Part shown: positions 11,710 to 23,707 of the stretch, one piece after another | Layout: every line of letters begins with the position of its first letter | Position numbering within the stretch: position 1 is the first letter of the stretch | Origin: Eucalyptus grandis | Taxonomy: Eukaryota; Streptophyta; Magnoliopsida; Myrtales; Myrtaceae | NCBI RefSeq assembly: GCF_016545825.1 | Contig: NC_052620.1 | Coordinates: 5,394,001-5,458,000 of the forward strand | DNA: 64,000 bases | Direction of reading: 5' to 3' | Notes under the pieces: generated by a model | Seen by the model: only the letters and a program-made list of their open reading frames with translations | The model's database searches: none | What the model was told of the DNA's origin: nothing | Position numbers and translations under genes: made by a program

Positions 11710-12319
11710 ATGGCAACACCTCCACCTCCTCGTCCTCTTAGGCATTTTGGTATACCCGAGGAAGTCATCAAGATAGAAACCCACTTTTCGATTCATGCTC
11801 ACCCTGAAGGACTGGAGTACGTCCTATTTCAGTCAACCGTCTGGGTTGTTTGGGTAAGGACGCCTTGAGGCCCCACAAGCACTGGTCATGGTATCGTGAG
11901 TATTATGACGGGCGAAAGGAGGGTCCCATGCTTGAAGAAGATGTGCCTATGTTTGTCTTGGAGGAAGCATTCGAGAAGGGTATGGCTGATCATAGGGACG
12001 GGTCGGTAGTGGATGCAAAAGACCCTAAGCTCAAGACTGATCACGACTCCCCCCGGCCATCAGTAGTAGACTCCAACTAGAGTATGCTAGAAGAAGGGGA
12101 GATAATCGAGCAAGAGGAGAGACAAGAGAAGAATTAGGAGTGGGAATGGCCAAAGGTAGAAGAGCCTGAGGAGGAGGAACAAAGGAGGATTACCTGTTGG
12201 AAGAGCTCGAAGAGGAGGATCCACGAGAAAATGATGAGCTGGAAGAAAATGAGCTCAGTGAAGAGGAATCTAAGGAGGATCGGGATGATGATCTCGAGTA
12301 CGACTCAGATGAGGACTGA
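11710..12319 (+). pseudogene. LTR-embedded reading frame, unknown function
   Basis: An ATG just after a 3' splice-like site opens a frame starting MATPPPPRPLRHFGIPEEV and continuing about 53 codons. Reading then moves to another frame (from about 11850) with HWSWYREYYDGR and many acidic residues, ending in an E/D-rich stretch before a TGA near 12319. LTR B has a degraded counterpart starting at 13208 (minus). LTR C has a longer intact one at 28135-27884 (minus) with a similar FYGLP motif near its N-terminus. No known domain is recognised. It could be a remnant of a captured or LTR-specific exon, or chance. Confidence 0.4.
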
Positions 12320-12602
12320 GATCACATCCCGTTTTGCGAACTTTGTGTAATCGTGGATAGGTGTTAGATCAAACATATGTTAATAGTATTGTAAAATACT
12401 ATGTTGTGTGCTTGTATGAAAAGTGTGGTTATGATTTTCAGATGTGAAAACGATGGCCCTATTTTTCTATCTCAAGTGTTTTATTATATGGGGATTATTA
12501 TATGCTTTCGCATGCGTATTAAATTAAAAAGGGTTGGCGATGCATCTTAGGATGTCGCTATTAATCAACTAGGTAAGGGATGGCACGTGGTCGAGGATCG
12601 GG

Positions 12603-12621
12603 GCATGACAGGATGTCATGC
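12603..12621. repeat. perfect palindrome at the A/B junction
   Basis: GCATGACA-GGA-TGTCATGC: the 3' ends of two oppositely oriented LTRs meet with a 3-bp spacer. It is the centre of a ~6.8 kb inverted repeat (9077-15933). Confidence 0.95.
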
Positions 12622-15600
12622 CTGAACCTCGAGCACACGCACATCCCTCGGTGGTCAATAAAATTGTAACGTCCCAGGACACGTCACCGACCCATTCATT
12701 TTATTGCACATACGAAAGCATATAATAAATCTCTAGACAACACAAATATGGGATAGAAAAGCTGAATAAAATTTTCACAAAACACTTTTTATAAACACAC
12801 TAGGTTTATATACAAAAGTCTACAAAAAGATCGGCTTTTAAAAAGAAGCTGTCCTACGACCTACTAGTCGGATACATTTACCGATCCTTAGGACTCCATC
12901 TCCACAAGCTCCAGGGGCTTCGGGTTCTCCACAACTCCATCAGGAGGGTCAACTGCACCCTCGCTTGGAGTGGCATTGACCGCAACGATGGGGATATCAA
13001 AACCCTGAAGGGGACCTTCCTTATACCCATTAAGCCCATGGTGAAACCACGCCCTGAATCGATGAGGTAACCTTTGAGGTAGGCCCTCATCGACCTAGAT
13101 AGTGGTCACAACAAGCTCATCGATCTAGTGACTCTTGGGGACAGGAGCGTCTATACTCCACTTAGAAATTCCCCGAGGTTGTCTAAAATGAACCGAAGGG
13201 ACCACCATCTAAGGACCTGAAAATGTTAAGCTCATGACCGGGTGAGACAATATCTCAGCAAGTTCACCCCCTAAACCCTGATTAGGAAGAAAATACATCT
13301 AGAGATAGTCTAACCACACATCACAGAAGACTCACATCGCCTCAGTTCCTTCCTATAAATTAGTACAATTCATATCATAGATGCATATAATAAATGCACA
13401 CATTAATTGGAACGTCTTACTCAATCTCAATCAATCACAGGGGTCCTATTATAGGGCCAAATCGTTATGACACGTCCTATTTCGTGTCACATGATTTTGT
13501 CCCATAATCCGGCTTGTCTATCTCAATCAATCACGTGTTCCAATTGACTACTATCTACACAGGCAGTTTTAACCGACGCATATCGGTCCTCTAGCGTAGC
13601 CAAGCTTCACCTCATCCTTTGAGCGCAGCAACGTCCACCCGACACACATCAAGGACAGCATTCCCGAAGGAGCTTCGGTCCGGCCTTTACCGCAATTCGG
13701 CATCCATTACTAGGGCATTCTATATAGGGGCATCGTTCACCCGACGCACATCGAGGACGGGTTCTCTTAACCATCACACGATTATTCAATTCTGACCAAG
13801 GACACCATGCATTACACTTAAATATCTTAATTAAGATAATGCACTTGACATATTTTCTTCGTATTAAAAACACTCGATAAAAATAATCGTGTGTGGGTAC
13901 ATGGTTAGATCGAACTTTAAAAATTGATATATTTCATTTTAAAATCTCATAATTTGATATAGCATTAAAAATCATTTTCAATGTCAAAACCCGACACCCG
14001 GTATTTTTTAATTAAATACCAAAATTTCACAATTTTGAAATAAATACTCAACATTACAATCACCACTCCATTTGCACAAATTAACATTCAATTGCATAAA
14101 CTAAATACACTACGTAATTAGCACAAAATTCTGATCACCGGCTATCCCGGTATAATTTTGGAAAATATTAATTAAGTAAATAAATAGCAAAATTAATTAA
14201 ATAAATACAAATTAAATCAATAAATACATACTTATGCCACGATAATGCTAATCTAACCACCTATTAGACTAATTAAATTAATCTAACCATTCTAACTACG
14301 AGGCCGCATATTAAACTAACTACCATTTCTAACCACTTAATTAACTAATCTGACTAACCTAATTTAACTAAACAAGCTAACACTTATACTAATCACACTT
14401 AACTTAATTTAATCACCCATTAAGCGTCATTAACCTCATAAGCAAGGTTTAGTGAGCAAACTCACCAGTTTTTCTGGCCAATGAGTTCACAGCAATGGCG
14501 ACGCCAAGGTGGGTGAGACACAAGCCTGTGATGACACCAAGCAAGGCTCGGAAGAGACCTAAAACGGGCCACGAAGCCCAACAGCCACTGATGGCCTTCA
14601 GTTTTGTCCAAGGACCAAAGGGGCTTCGCCGAGCGATTGGAAACAGCAAGGTGGGATGGTGGCAGCTACAGCTGGTCCAAGCGAGCGACGGTGGTGGCTC
14701 TGGCGGTTGGACGAATGGCCTGGACGACGGAGGTCGCTTAGGATGGCTGTGACGTGGGCCTAGCTTCGTTAGACGGCGAGGATGTGAGTAGGAGCAGGCA
14801 TGACGGCAGGACTCTAGCGAGCGGCTTGCAGCGGCTCGAACGAGTGACAACGGCGCATGACGGCGGCAGGGGGCGGTCTACGGGTTGTTGCTGGCTTTCC
14901 TCTGGTTCTTAAGTTCTCAAATAACACAATAATGGATAAAGCAAGCCTAAGGAAGCAGTAGAATATAGCTGCTGAAGAGGGGGGCCACAAAATATCCTAA
15001 ACACTCATGGCTTGGCCCCCACTTGTGGCTGCCTCAATCCTCAGCCATTTGCACGCCAAAACTTCCTCAACAAGACATTCAAAGTGTCCAAAATGTTGCA
15101 GCCTCTTGTCCTATGAATTTTGAACATTTCCCCCTCCAATTTCATCCAATTCCAACTCAATTGGACTCAAATTGGTGCCCATAAATTCAACCAAGGTGCC
15201 ACATCACATTCCACATTTTTCCTTGCCAATTAGTCCAACTTGAATGCCAAAAATGCGACAAAAAACAGTCCTTTAATTTTTCCGGTCCAAAACTGCATAA
15301 ATTTGATTTTCGCCAAAAATTCAGGTTTGCAAAAAAAATATTCGGAGGATGAATTGACGTTCCTAAAATAAATTTTGATATGGCAGAATTTTTAATTTCT
15401 GAAATTGGGTTCAATTTCGCGGTTAATTTCAACTGAATGCGATTTTAGCGTGTTCTAACCTACTAGGTAGCTTTTAGGAATTTTTAGTGCATTTGACCCG
15501 TGGTCGATTATTTTCGAGCCACATTATAGATCTTTAACACATTGGCAACTCTCGGTTGTCGTAAAAATTTCGAGATTTCAAATACGGGCATATGGTACAG

Positions 15601-15933
15601 AAATGAGAGATAAATCGGTTTAGTACCGTTTGACGAGAATTTTGCAATTAGATGGAATCACCCACACTTTAATCACACACCTTAGTTGAACAGACCTATA
15701 TCTGATCTTTTATTGATTTTCACGGTGTCATATTGACTCTTGCAGGTTAGCACGGTCAAGCAGTTGATTTCTGATCGAATTCTCAAGTCTATTGCGTTTA
15801 AATTCCTTAACGGGTTCACCTGATAGATGAGTTATCTCATGAGTGATCAACTCAAAGAAAAGAATTATAGGTGCTTTGATAAAAAGCCCAACTCATTCAA
15901 TCAAAAACAGAATTGGAAAATTAGGATGTCACA
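12614..15933 (-). mobile_element. gypsy 5' LTR B (3320 bp, minus orientation)
   Basis: Read on the minus strand it starts TGTGACATCC at 15933 and ends GGCATGACA at 12614. Its downstream neighbour before A inserted was the primer site and gag at 9061-7846, so it is the 5' LTR of that truncated element. It is homologous to A along its length. The leader ends at a 5' splice-like CTG|GTGAGTTT (intron start at 14465), a 3' splice-like TTTTCAG lies at about 13217, and an ATG follows at 13208. The right flank is TAAAG; the matching left target duplication is lost because the element is truncated. The right flank is PME copy C. Confidence 0.85.
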
Positions 15934-15938
15934 TAAAG

Positions 15939-17344
15939 CTTAAAGGCTAGATGTATCAGGCATGCCATTGGCAAGGAACTTTGAAGCCTCTATTGTGCTT
16001 GTGATGACATGGTAACCTGCCCACTTGACCCCATTTTTGGTCAATGACCTGGGGCCCGTGTTCATATACTCTCTATAGTACAAAGACATAAGGGCAAAGT
16101 CACCATGTCACTCCAACCAATCATTCGAGTTATTTAGGCTATCAAGATAAGACTTCATGAAAATTGTCATTTCTTTAATACTTTTGCCATGGCCTTCCAA
16201 GGTACATCTTGATAGAGCTTTTAATCAGATTTAGGTATGAAGTTGTGGTGCCTTTGCACTTATGGATGGAGATGTCTATATTCAGGTTGGGGTCAGTTTG
16301 GTCTATGCAGTGAATGTACAGGGTTTTCTAGCATGGAAGTTACAGTTCTAGAGAATGACTATAGCAATTCCAAAGATAAATTAATGGTGCCATAGATGTC
16401 GCACTCTTTGTAAAACCGTTGCTTAGGATGAACATAAAGGGTGTCATGGTAACCCTCAAAGCTAGATCGATGGTAGACTAAGAGGTTGGAGCCAGAGCGT
16501 AAAGCAACTGTTTGGTGATTTGTTGCACCGATGGTGTGCCGGAAAGTGATGTCTTTTGGTAGATGAATTCGTCACCACGGTAACCTATACATACTAGCCT
16601 TATTATAGATAATATGCCTTGCTATGCCATATCGTTTTGATGCTGCGTTACAGATTTGCTAATCATATATACCTTGCTATGCCAGATCGCTTTGATGCTA
16701 CATTACAGATTTGCTAATCATTTTGTAGTTCCTTGAACCATCTTGGAGCACCAACATGTTGGCCTTACATGCCAAGGATAAAGTTTGTTGGAGCTTCAGA
16801 TTCCCTAGCCTTACCCATGTGGGGAACTCATTAGTGTAGTTCAGCATAATGTAGGGTACATAGTTTGTGGACAAAGCATTGCTTATGAACTTAGAGATTG
16901 TTATTAGACATCAAGGGCCACACATTCATCAAGACGCCAAGCTTGACGAACTTGGCCCAACAAGTCTCAAGGTTTGTCAAGGTAGTGCTAAGCCCTGTTA
17001 GTGCACTAACGGTTAATGGTGCAATCCAAGCAAAGGGTCAAGTGCTTGTAAAGCTAGAGGCAGTTGGCCCATGTAGTCTTCTCATGCTCGTTACGGCACT
17101 TGGGTCCTAGCAAGCATGTGTTGGTTTGGGCGAGTTGAGTCATCTTGGGGTTGACTTTCATTGAGGCCTTAAGGAAATGAGATTTTCGCTAAAAAGGGCT
17201 CTGGTTAGGGTTGGTAGTCAAGATGTACTCACATGGTTGTGGGTAAAGCATTTGGCTATATCATATCACTAAAGGATTAGCTAGAAAATGTTTGAGACAA
17301 CGAAAGAGGCAAAAAGAGAAGGATCGTGAACTTTTAATGAACAC
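15939..17344 (-). pseudogene. pectin methylesterase copy C (old relic)
   Basis: Minus-strand PME homology is nearly continuous. C-terminal and exon 2 regions run from 15950 to about 16575, and exon 1 from about 16600 to the former start codon near 17344. Frames are broken throughout. A 55-bp tandem duplication (16617-16726) lies in exon 1. The PMEI region still carries 'GAGGCCTTAAGGAAATG', meaning the 8 bp lost from copy A are present here. That polarises the copy A deletion as derived. No intron is evident between the two exon regions. The promoter-side remnant resumes at about 17785 beyond an inserted repeat. Confidence 0.85.
16617..16726. repeat. 55-bp tandem duplication in PME copy C
   Basis: Two diverged copies (16617-16671, 16672-16726) both begin CCTTGCTATGCCA. 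The duplication occurred after the gene lost function, or itself helped to disable it. Confidence 0.85.
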
Positions 17345-17359
17345 CCATATTGATTGATC

Positions 17360-17780
17360 TAGTTGATAAAATTGCAAAAGTTTGAATGTTTATATATTTC
17401 GATATATTTTAATGAAGAATATGTCAAAAGGAGATATATGTGCAACATTCGTGCCACAAACGTGTGATATTCATGAGATATATGTGCAATCTTAAGAAAT
17501 AGGAATAATCAATATAAATATTACAATCATTTCTAACAAAGGAAATTATCCTAAAGAAATCTTCATTTATCATCCCCTTAAACTCAAGGTGACTAAGTTA
17601 GTTTGAATTCCAAATCAAGTTAATATAGTGCCATGGAAACTATTTTCTTTTGAAATCAACACCCAACATATTCAAGATGGGGCAACAAGTGGTGGCCTTT
17701 GTGATGGCTTTAAGCTTCTGTCGACAATGAGATTTCACTATCTTGCTTGTTTGAAGGCAGCAAGTCTAATGGTGGTGTTA
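17360..17780 (-). mobile_element. LTR-like insertion in the 5' leader of PME copy C
   Basis: PME leader homology stops near 17360 and resumes near 17785. The intervening DNA matches the LTR-like fragment at 6736-7055 in reverse orientation. The minus strand contains TGTTAGAAATGATTG and TATA-rich DNA. Exact ends and a target duplication could not be fixed. Confidence 0.5.
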
Positions 17781-17784
17781 GCAT

Positions 17785-17985
17785 CTTGAAACGAGAAATA
17801 AGAATTTGAAGAGAGGATTTGAGTGTAATCTTGAATTGGGGTGTTTCATTTGCCTTGGATTGGTCCTTCTCTTTAGAAGTGAAAAGCAAAAATAGAAATG
17901 ATAGTAGTCCAAGAGGTAGGTAGTTACACTACCCGACGGGAAACTTGTGTTTCGATTCTCGTGTTATGACCAATCGATTGATTTT
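17785..17985 (-). promoter_or_regulatory. relic of PME copy C promoter and leader
   Basis: Aligns with 2265-2420 and 61970-62110, including the GAATTGGGGTG block and the 'GGAACTTG(C)TTT'-like block. It is no longer attached to a working gene. Confidence 0.55.
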
Positions 17986-18137
17986 GAATAATCAAAATGA
18001 CTAGAGAAAAAGACAATGTACACTTTTCAACTAGGAAACAAATCTGTCCATGAGTCTCTCCTTTATGACTAACTATTGTTATTTGCGGAATTTTCTCTCA
18101 ATGAGATGACCAAAGGCAAAAAGGCAAAAGGCATTTG

Positions 18138-19063
18138 TGAGATAGCTAGTACGAGTACCTAGAGGGGGTGAATAGGTATACAAAAAAATTTCTCGAAGCT
18201 TGCACGATATTTAAACAATTAGAGAATTTGCAAAGTTAAAAATTCAATCGCAAGGCGAGTAAGGGAAAGAGAGAATTGAACACTCGGTTTATAGTGGTTC
18301 GGCTTGATTCAAGCCTACGTCCACTCTTCGCACCGACAGCCGATTGGCTGGATTCCACTATAATCAAAGAGTTGTTACTGGTGTTGATCTTCCTTGATTT
18401 CTAGGTGTAGATGATCTACCACACTCACTCAAGGCTTCACCAAGTATAAACACTCTCAGTATACAATTTCGCTCAGTCTCAACTAACAATCAAGGATCCT
18501 CAGACTCTGGAATTTTTCTATGGATCACACACTTAAAACAACTAGAACGTCTTCCTTTTATACTCCTTCATGCCATCATAGCCGTTGGCACTTACCAAAG
18601 GAATTCCTCCAATCTACCCGTTGGACGGAATCAATCAAGAAGATCATCCGAGCTATTTAAGGAATCGATGATAGCCCATCAATCTGTTCGCCCATACAAT
18701 CGGGATCTTGGTTTCCAAGAATAGAATAATCCAAGATTATTTCGTCGACCATCGGATCTTCAATCGATCTTAGATAAGAATTAAAGAATCCGAAATGATT
18801 ATCCAACCAAAGAATCTATTCCAGAGGATAGGATCAAATCCTCAACCATAAACCTCGACTTTGGATTTCCTTCAACACTGGATTAGAAAGACTGTCAGTG
18901 AGAATAATCTTGAGTCTTGAGTCTTGAGTCTTGAGTCTTGAGTCTTGAGATAACAAAGTCTTGAGACTATAAATTCTTGAGACTTTAACTATCGATATCC
19001 AGACTTAGGCCCGATAGAAATGTTTTGTCGGCTTCAAAATATTCTGGAAAGATTTCTCCAACA
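18138..19063 (-). repeat. 3' LTR of element 2
   Basis: On the minus strand it starts TGTTGGAGAAATC (19063) and ends CTATCTCA (18138). It contains six copies of the heptamer TCTTGAG at 18908-18949. Confidence 0.9.
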
Positions 19064-19077
19064 ATCTCCCCTTTTTG
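19064..19077 (-). other. polypurine tract of element 2
   Basis: The minus strand reads CAAAAAGGGGAGAT directly before the 3' LTR. This is the plus-strand primer for reverse transcription. Confidence 0.8.
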
Positions 19078-19399
19078 ATGGTGACAAAACTTTCTTGAAG
19101 ATTTGAACAACTTTGACCTGCAAAAACATTTCTCAAGCAATATGGCTAACTCATAAAGATTAATAAACAACCAGACTCGCATCCACAGCAAATTGGTTAG
19201 TCTTTCATGAGTAATACCATGTAACAATACTTGATATGAATGCAACCAGTCAAGCATCAAAATCCACAGCCAATTCAGTCTAACACTCAAGTTCAAGTTC
19301 TCAAGTCATACTCAAACACAAAAGTCAAATAAAGTTTTAAAATAATGTTTGTTCAAATTGGTTCTCCCCCTTTTTGTCATCATTAAAAAGAGGGTGAGA

Positions 19400-21504
19400 A
19401 AGGAGTCATGTCTCCTTGGGAATGCGCACGATCTGGAAATCCCCAATGGACCGGACTACTCCTTCGAGCTTCTTCAGATCTTCTCGCAGATGAGCTACCT
19501 CTTCTCTCTTGGCATTGGCTTGAAGTTGCAGAGCGAGGTCTTTGTATTTATCTTCCGAGAGACGAAGATGCTTGTCCAAAGATGCTTTAAAGCTTGGATT
19601 TCACGATTCAGAATATATATCAGTTACGCATTTCCGAAGAATATTCATGATACTACGAAGATCTGCGAATCATCCGTCTCGTATGCGGCATTGGCTTTCT
19701 CGGATGGTGTGTGTGCGACGATGGTGCTTCGAACGGTCCGGCAGATTTGGAATCGTCGTATCATCTTCTTCGTGCAATTGAGAGACCTGAACTTCTTCCG
19801 GGTCTTCGGAGATTGTCTTGGATCTTGTAGCATGAGATGGAGACCTCTCTTGCTCGCTAACTCCCCGTCTCTAGGACATCGAAAGGGGAAGAGTGATGAT
19901 CAATCTCTTGATTTCCCTTCTCTCAGTTATCGCAGACTGTTCTTTTACTTCTTCTCCTTCTTCCTCAACTTCTTTCTCCTTCTCTCTCGAGTTCTTCTTC
20001 TTCTCTCGCTTTCCGCTGAAGTTCTGTCGGATAAGACACGGAACGTCTTGTTCTTGTCAGTGCTGGAATAGAGGGATCTTCATCATCTTCATTCTCATCC
20101 TCATCCTCATCCTTCAGGATAAGAGTTCTTCTCTTCTTTTTCGATGAGGCTCCAATGGCCTCCTTTCCTTTTCTCTTTGAAGCAGACTGAACAGGAGATT
20201 TCACTTTGAATTTCTCCATTGCCTTGGAAAGTTCTTGCAGACGCATCTTCGTTAACATCTTCAAACCTACCACCATCTTATCACACGGTTGAACACAAAG
20301 AGTATGTGGCGGTTCAATATTCAGATGTCTCGAAGATCTTGGTCACGGGCACCGGGATAAGGCAATTGTCCTTTGTCTTTTGACACTGCATTCCGTACAT
20401 ATGGAAAAGAATAGTGTGCGGGAGAGAGAACTTCCGTCCGAGTTGATCGCATACATCAACTTTGCTTCGAAAAGAGACACGAAGTCTTTGAAGTAGACTT
20501 AGGTCTCGAGACAATTGATCACAATCTTGTGAAGCACAATGTTGATAGCATTCATCTGGAATAGATAATTTTCTTATCTACATCCCTATCTTTGACAAGA
20601 TCCGAGTAGTTCGAGCAGGTGAGACTTTGATTGGGAGATAGCGTCCCCGTTCAACTCCAACTATGTCCGCCAACATATTCACATCTACCACATAGACTTT
20701 GTCTCGAACATCGAATGAAATTCTATTCGCATCCAAAAGCTAAGATTTGAATAGAAATAAGCGGTCGATGATCATACCCGTCGTAGAGTCGGAGCGAGAA
20801 AGTCTCAAGTTGAAGCAAATTCAACTTCTCTCTTAGGTTCAAGTTGATGGAATCCGGGAAGTCAAAATCGACACTTCTAGGGTTGATTACCCCTCTTTTC
20901 AACGGACTGAAATACACTTTTTTCTGATCCTTGGATTTAAACAAATCCAATCGATTTCCTTTCACCTTTGCCGCCACACCCATTCTAGGTTTAAATTCAA
21001 GGAACATTTTGTCATCATCGTTCCCATCAATCAGATTTTGTCCTGGCATACGAGGATCTCTTGGAATGTTCGCAAGTGCTTCCTTTGCTTTTCCTTTCGG
21101 GGCAATTCCCCATTCCTCCATTTTCTTTAGAAAAAGATACTCATTCCCATAATTTTTGTCCTTAAGGAAGTCATCTATATAGTTCAATGGAGTACCTGTG
21201 CTTTTCAATGCACGATAAAGATTATACAAAAAGGAGGGCTTTTGAACTCTTACTGGGTCGGCATCCTCGATTATCTCTTCTTCCAGATTGTGACTTGCAC
21301 TTTGTGGGGCAGGAGATGCTGAATGACGTGGAGGAGAGCGATTCGGACTTTGTCGCGACTTGGTAAGTCTTCTTCCTCGGTGAGATCGAAATGAGTCGGT
21401 CCCTTCTTCATTCTTTGTGGTCCCCTGTTTGCGATTCTTGATGATTTCCTCGAAGACGACATCTTTCTTTGTCTATCGGAGGATTCCTTCACTTGCTTTC
21501 CCAA
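19400..21504 (-). pseudogene. Sirevirus extra 3' gene (env-like position), broken
   Basis: Between the end of pol and the 3' LTR the minus strand holds several long open blocks in different frames. 21504-21271 is basic, with SRKSSRIANRG. 21229-20723 is 168 codons with MYNLYRALKSTGTPLNYIDD. 20276-19965 is lysine-rich, then an acidic EDEDENEDDED run. About 19600-19420 shows heptad-like AQLQAN/REDLKKLE text that suggests a coiled coil. Sireviruses often carry such a gene in this position, sometimes called envelope-like, although its function is unproven. Frameshifts and stops separate the blocks, so no single product is made. The long plus-strand frame at 19349-20071 is antisense to it. Confidence 0.6.
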
Positions 21505-21848
21505 GAAAAATGACCACTTTCTCGACGATGAACAAATAGTAGAAACAGGATCGAGAGGAGAGTGCTTTTAGGGTTTTGAAAATTGGGGAAAGGAAAAAAA
21601 ACTGTATATATATAACTCGGTTTTTGAAAAAGGAAGTTCAATCGGTGCAAGGAAAGTGAACGATTACTTCTTTTCAAAATCGATAAGCGCCAAAATTATT
21701 AAACAAAAGATCGTACCTTTTCGAGTTAATATAACTAAATGACAATTAATACCTTTTAGATGAAATACAACTTACAGTCTTTAGCCACGAATGATTGAGT
21801 CTCAGGATTTAGAGTCTAAGAGATCAGAGTCTTAGAGATGGTGAGTCT

Positions 21849-23668
21849 CTAGACTTTAACTTCTTCAAGCTTCAAAATGTTGAGTCTCGAGCAGATAAAG
21901 TCGAACTGATTCTTCTCCAAAGGCTTTGTGAATATGTTCGCTAGTTGACTTTTTGAATCAACAAATTGAATCGAGATTTCTCCATTTTGAATATGATCTC
22001 TAATAAAGTGATGACGAATCTCAATATGCTTTGCTCTTGAATGAAGGATTGGATTTTTGGTGAGATTGATAGCGCTGGTGTTGTCACATCGGTTTACGTG
22101 CATGAGTCTTCAATGCCAAAGTCTTGTAGCTGTTGTTTTATCCATAGAATTTGCGAACGGCGGCTTCCAAGAGCTACATACTCGCTTACGTCGTTGAAAG
22201 AGCTACGGTGCTTTGCTTCCTCGAAAACCAAGACACCGTTCTGTTTCCAAGTAGTTGACAAGTTCCGAAGTGCTCTTTCTATCGACTCGCAACCGGCCAG
22301 ATCTGCATCGAGTATCCTAGAAGATTAAAGTCTCCCTCTTTGGATACCAAAGACCGATGCTTGAAGATGAAGCAACGTATTTGATAATTCGTTTCACGGT
22401 AATGAGATGTGATTCTCTAGGATCTGATTGAAACCTAGCACGAGATACAAACACTAAACAAAATATCAGGTCTAGAAGCGGTAAGATAAAGAAGTGAACC
22501 GATCATGCTCTGTACGGCTTTTGATCTACTTTCTTCCCTTCTTCATCCTTGTCTATCTTCTGAGAACATGACATTGGTATGTCGATCTTTTTGCATTTTC
22601 CAATCCAAACCTTTTGACAAGATCATTCGCATATTTTTCTTGATGGATGAAAGTTCCTTCCTTCATTTGTTTCACTTGGAGTCCAAGAAAGAATGTTAAT
22701 TCTCCCATCATACTCATTTCAAATTCATCCCGCATAGACTTAGAAAATTTCTTGCAAAGACTTTCATTAGAGGATCCAAAAATAATGTCATCAACATATA
22801 TTTGAACAAGTAAAAAGTTTTTGTTTTCCTTTTTGATAAACAAAGTAGTATCTACTTTACCTTTGACAAAACCATTTTGTAATAAAAACTTACTTAGTCT
22901 GTCGTACCAAGCTCGAGGTGCTTGCTTTAGACCATAGAGCCTTTTTCAGTCGAAGGCGAGTCGGCTTCTTTGGGTCTTCAAATCCAGGCGGTTGTTCCAC
23001 ATAAACTTCCTCATGGATAAATCCATTTAGGAAAGCACTTTTGACGTCCATTTGGAATAACCTGAAATTTTGTAACAAGCAAACGCAAGTAATAGACGAA
23101 TAGCTTCTAACCTTGCAACGGGTGCGTAAGTCTCGTCATAGTCTATTCCTTCTTCTTGCGTATACCCTTTGGCCACGAGTCTTGCTTTGTTTCGTACGAC
23201 TTTTCCTTTTCGTTCATTTTGTTCCGAATACCCATTTGGTTCCTATACAGTTTTACCTTTTGGTTTAGATGTCAATTCCCGGACATCATTGATGTTGAAC
23301 TGTCTAAGCTCTTCTTGCATAGCTTCGATCCAGCTTTCATCAGATAAAGCTTCTTCTATGCTTTTTGGTTCAATTTCAGAGATGAGAGCCACAGCACTAG
23401 ATTCTTCATGCCTTTTTGATCTGGTGCGGATTCCTTCATTAAGTTTGCCAATAATAAGATCTTTGGGATGACTGGATTTGTGCTTCCAGTTACTAGGTTG
23501 ATGATCTCTTTCTCCATGAGCGTCTTGATGATGGACTTCCAGAATCTGAGGTGCTTCTTGAGATGTAGACATCTGAAGATCTAGAGCGGATTCGTCTCTT
23601 CGTCTTGAGTCCGGGCTGGATTCATCTTGCACTGAGTCTTGGAATTTGACATTCATTGATTCTTCCAT
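21849..23668 (-). pseudogene. element 2 pol remnant (reverse transcriptase and RNase H)
   Basis: Minus-strand blocks in order: a linker and N-terminal RT region (23668-23243, with ALSDESWIEAMQEEL); [15 protein letters not shown] (about 23060), the conserved RT block; the catalytic YVDD at about 22798-22787 within LLVQIYVDDIIFGSS; and RNase H with HSRAKHIEIRHHFIRD, ending at the stop at 21849. Frame changes occur near 22900, 22560 and 22330. Gag, protease and integrase are missing. RT text is nearly the same as in the second Sirevirus-type element at 48871-57535, so the two are one family. Confidence 0.85.
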
Positions 23669-23707
23669 AGACGGCTTTTTTTGTTGAAGACTCTGTAGGC
23701 TTTGCTT

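Larger units (their letters stand above)
9077..12610 (+). mobile_element. solo LTR A (long gypsy-type LTR, 3534 bp)
   Basis: Begins TGTGACAT and ends ATGACA. It is flanked by a perfect 5-bp target duplication GGATG (9072-9076, 12611-12615). No internal region accompanies it, so it is a solo LTR left by recombination. Layout in the plus direction: terminal region; GC-rich leader about 10080-10520; a consensus 5' splice site GG|GTAAGTTT with the intron starting at 10527; a ~56-bp minisatellite (11050-11450); a GCTGAG box; a 3' splice-like ATTTTAG ending at 11701; then an ATG at 11710. It inserted 2 bp inside the end of LTR B, in opposite orientation. Confidence 0.88.

Noticed and set aside
19349..20071. 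240-codon plus-strand open frame
   Set aside because: It is antisense to the acidic, lysine-rich and coiled-coil-like blocks of the Sirevirus extra gene; its low-complexity phenylalanine/leucine/serine content is the mirror of those blocks.
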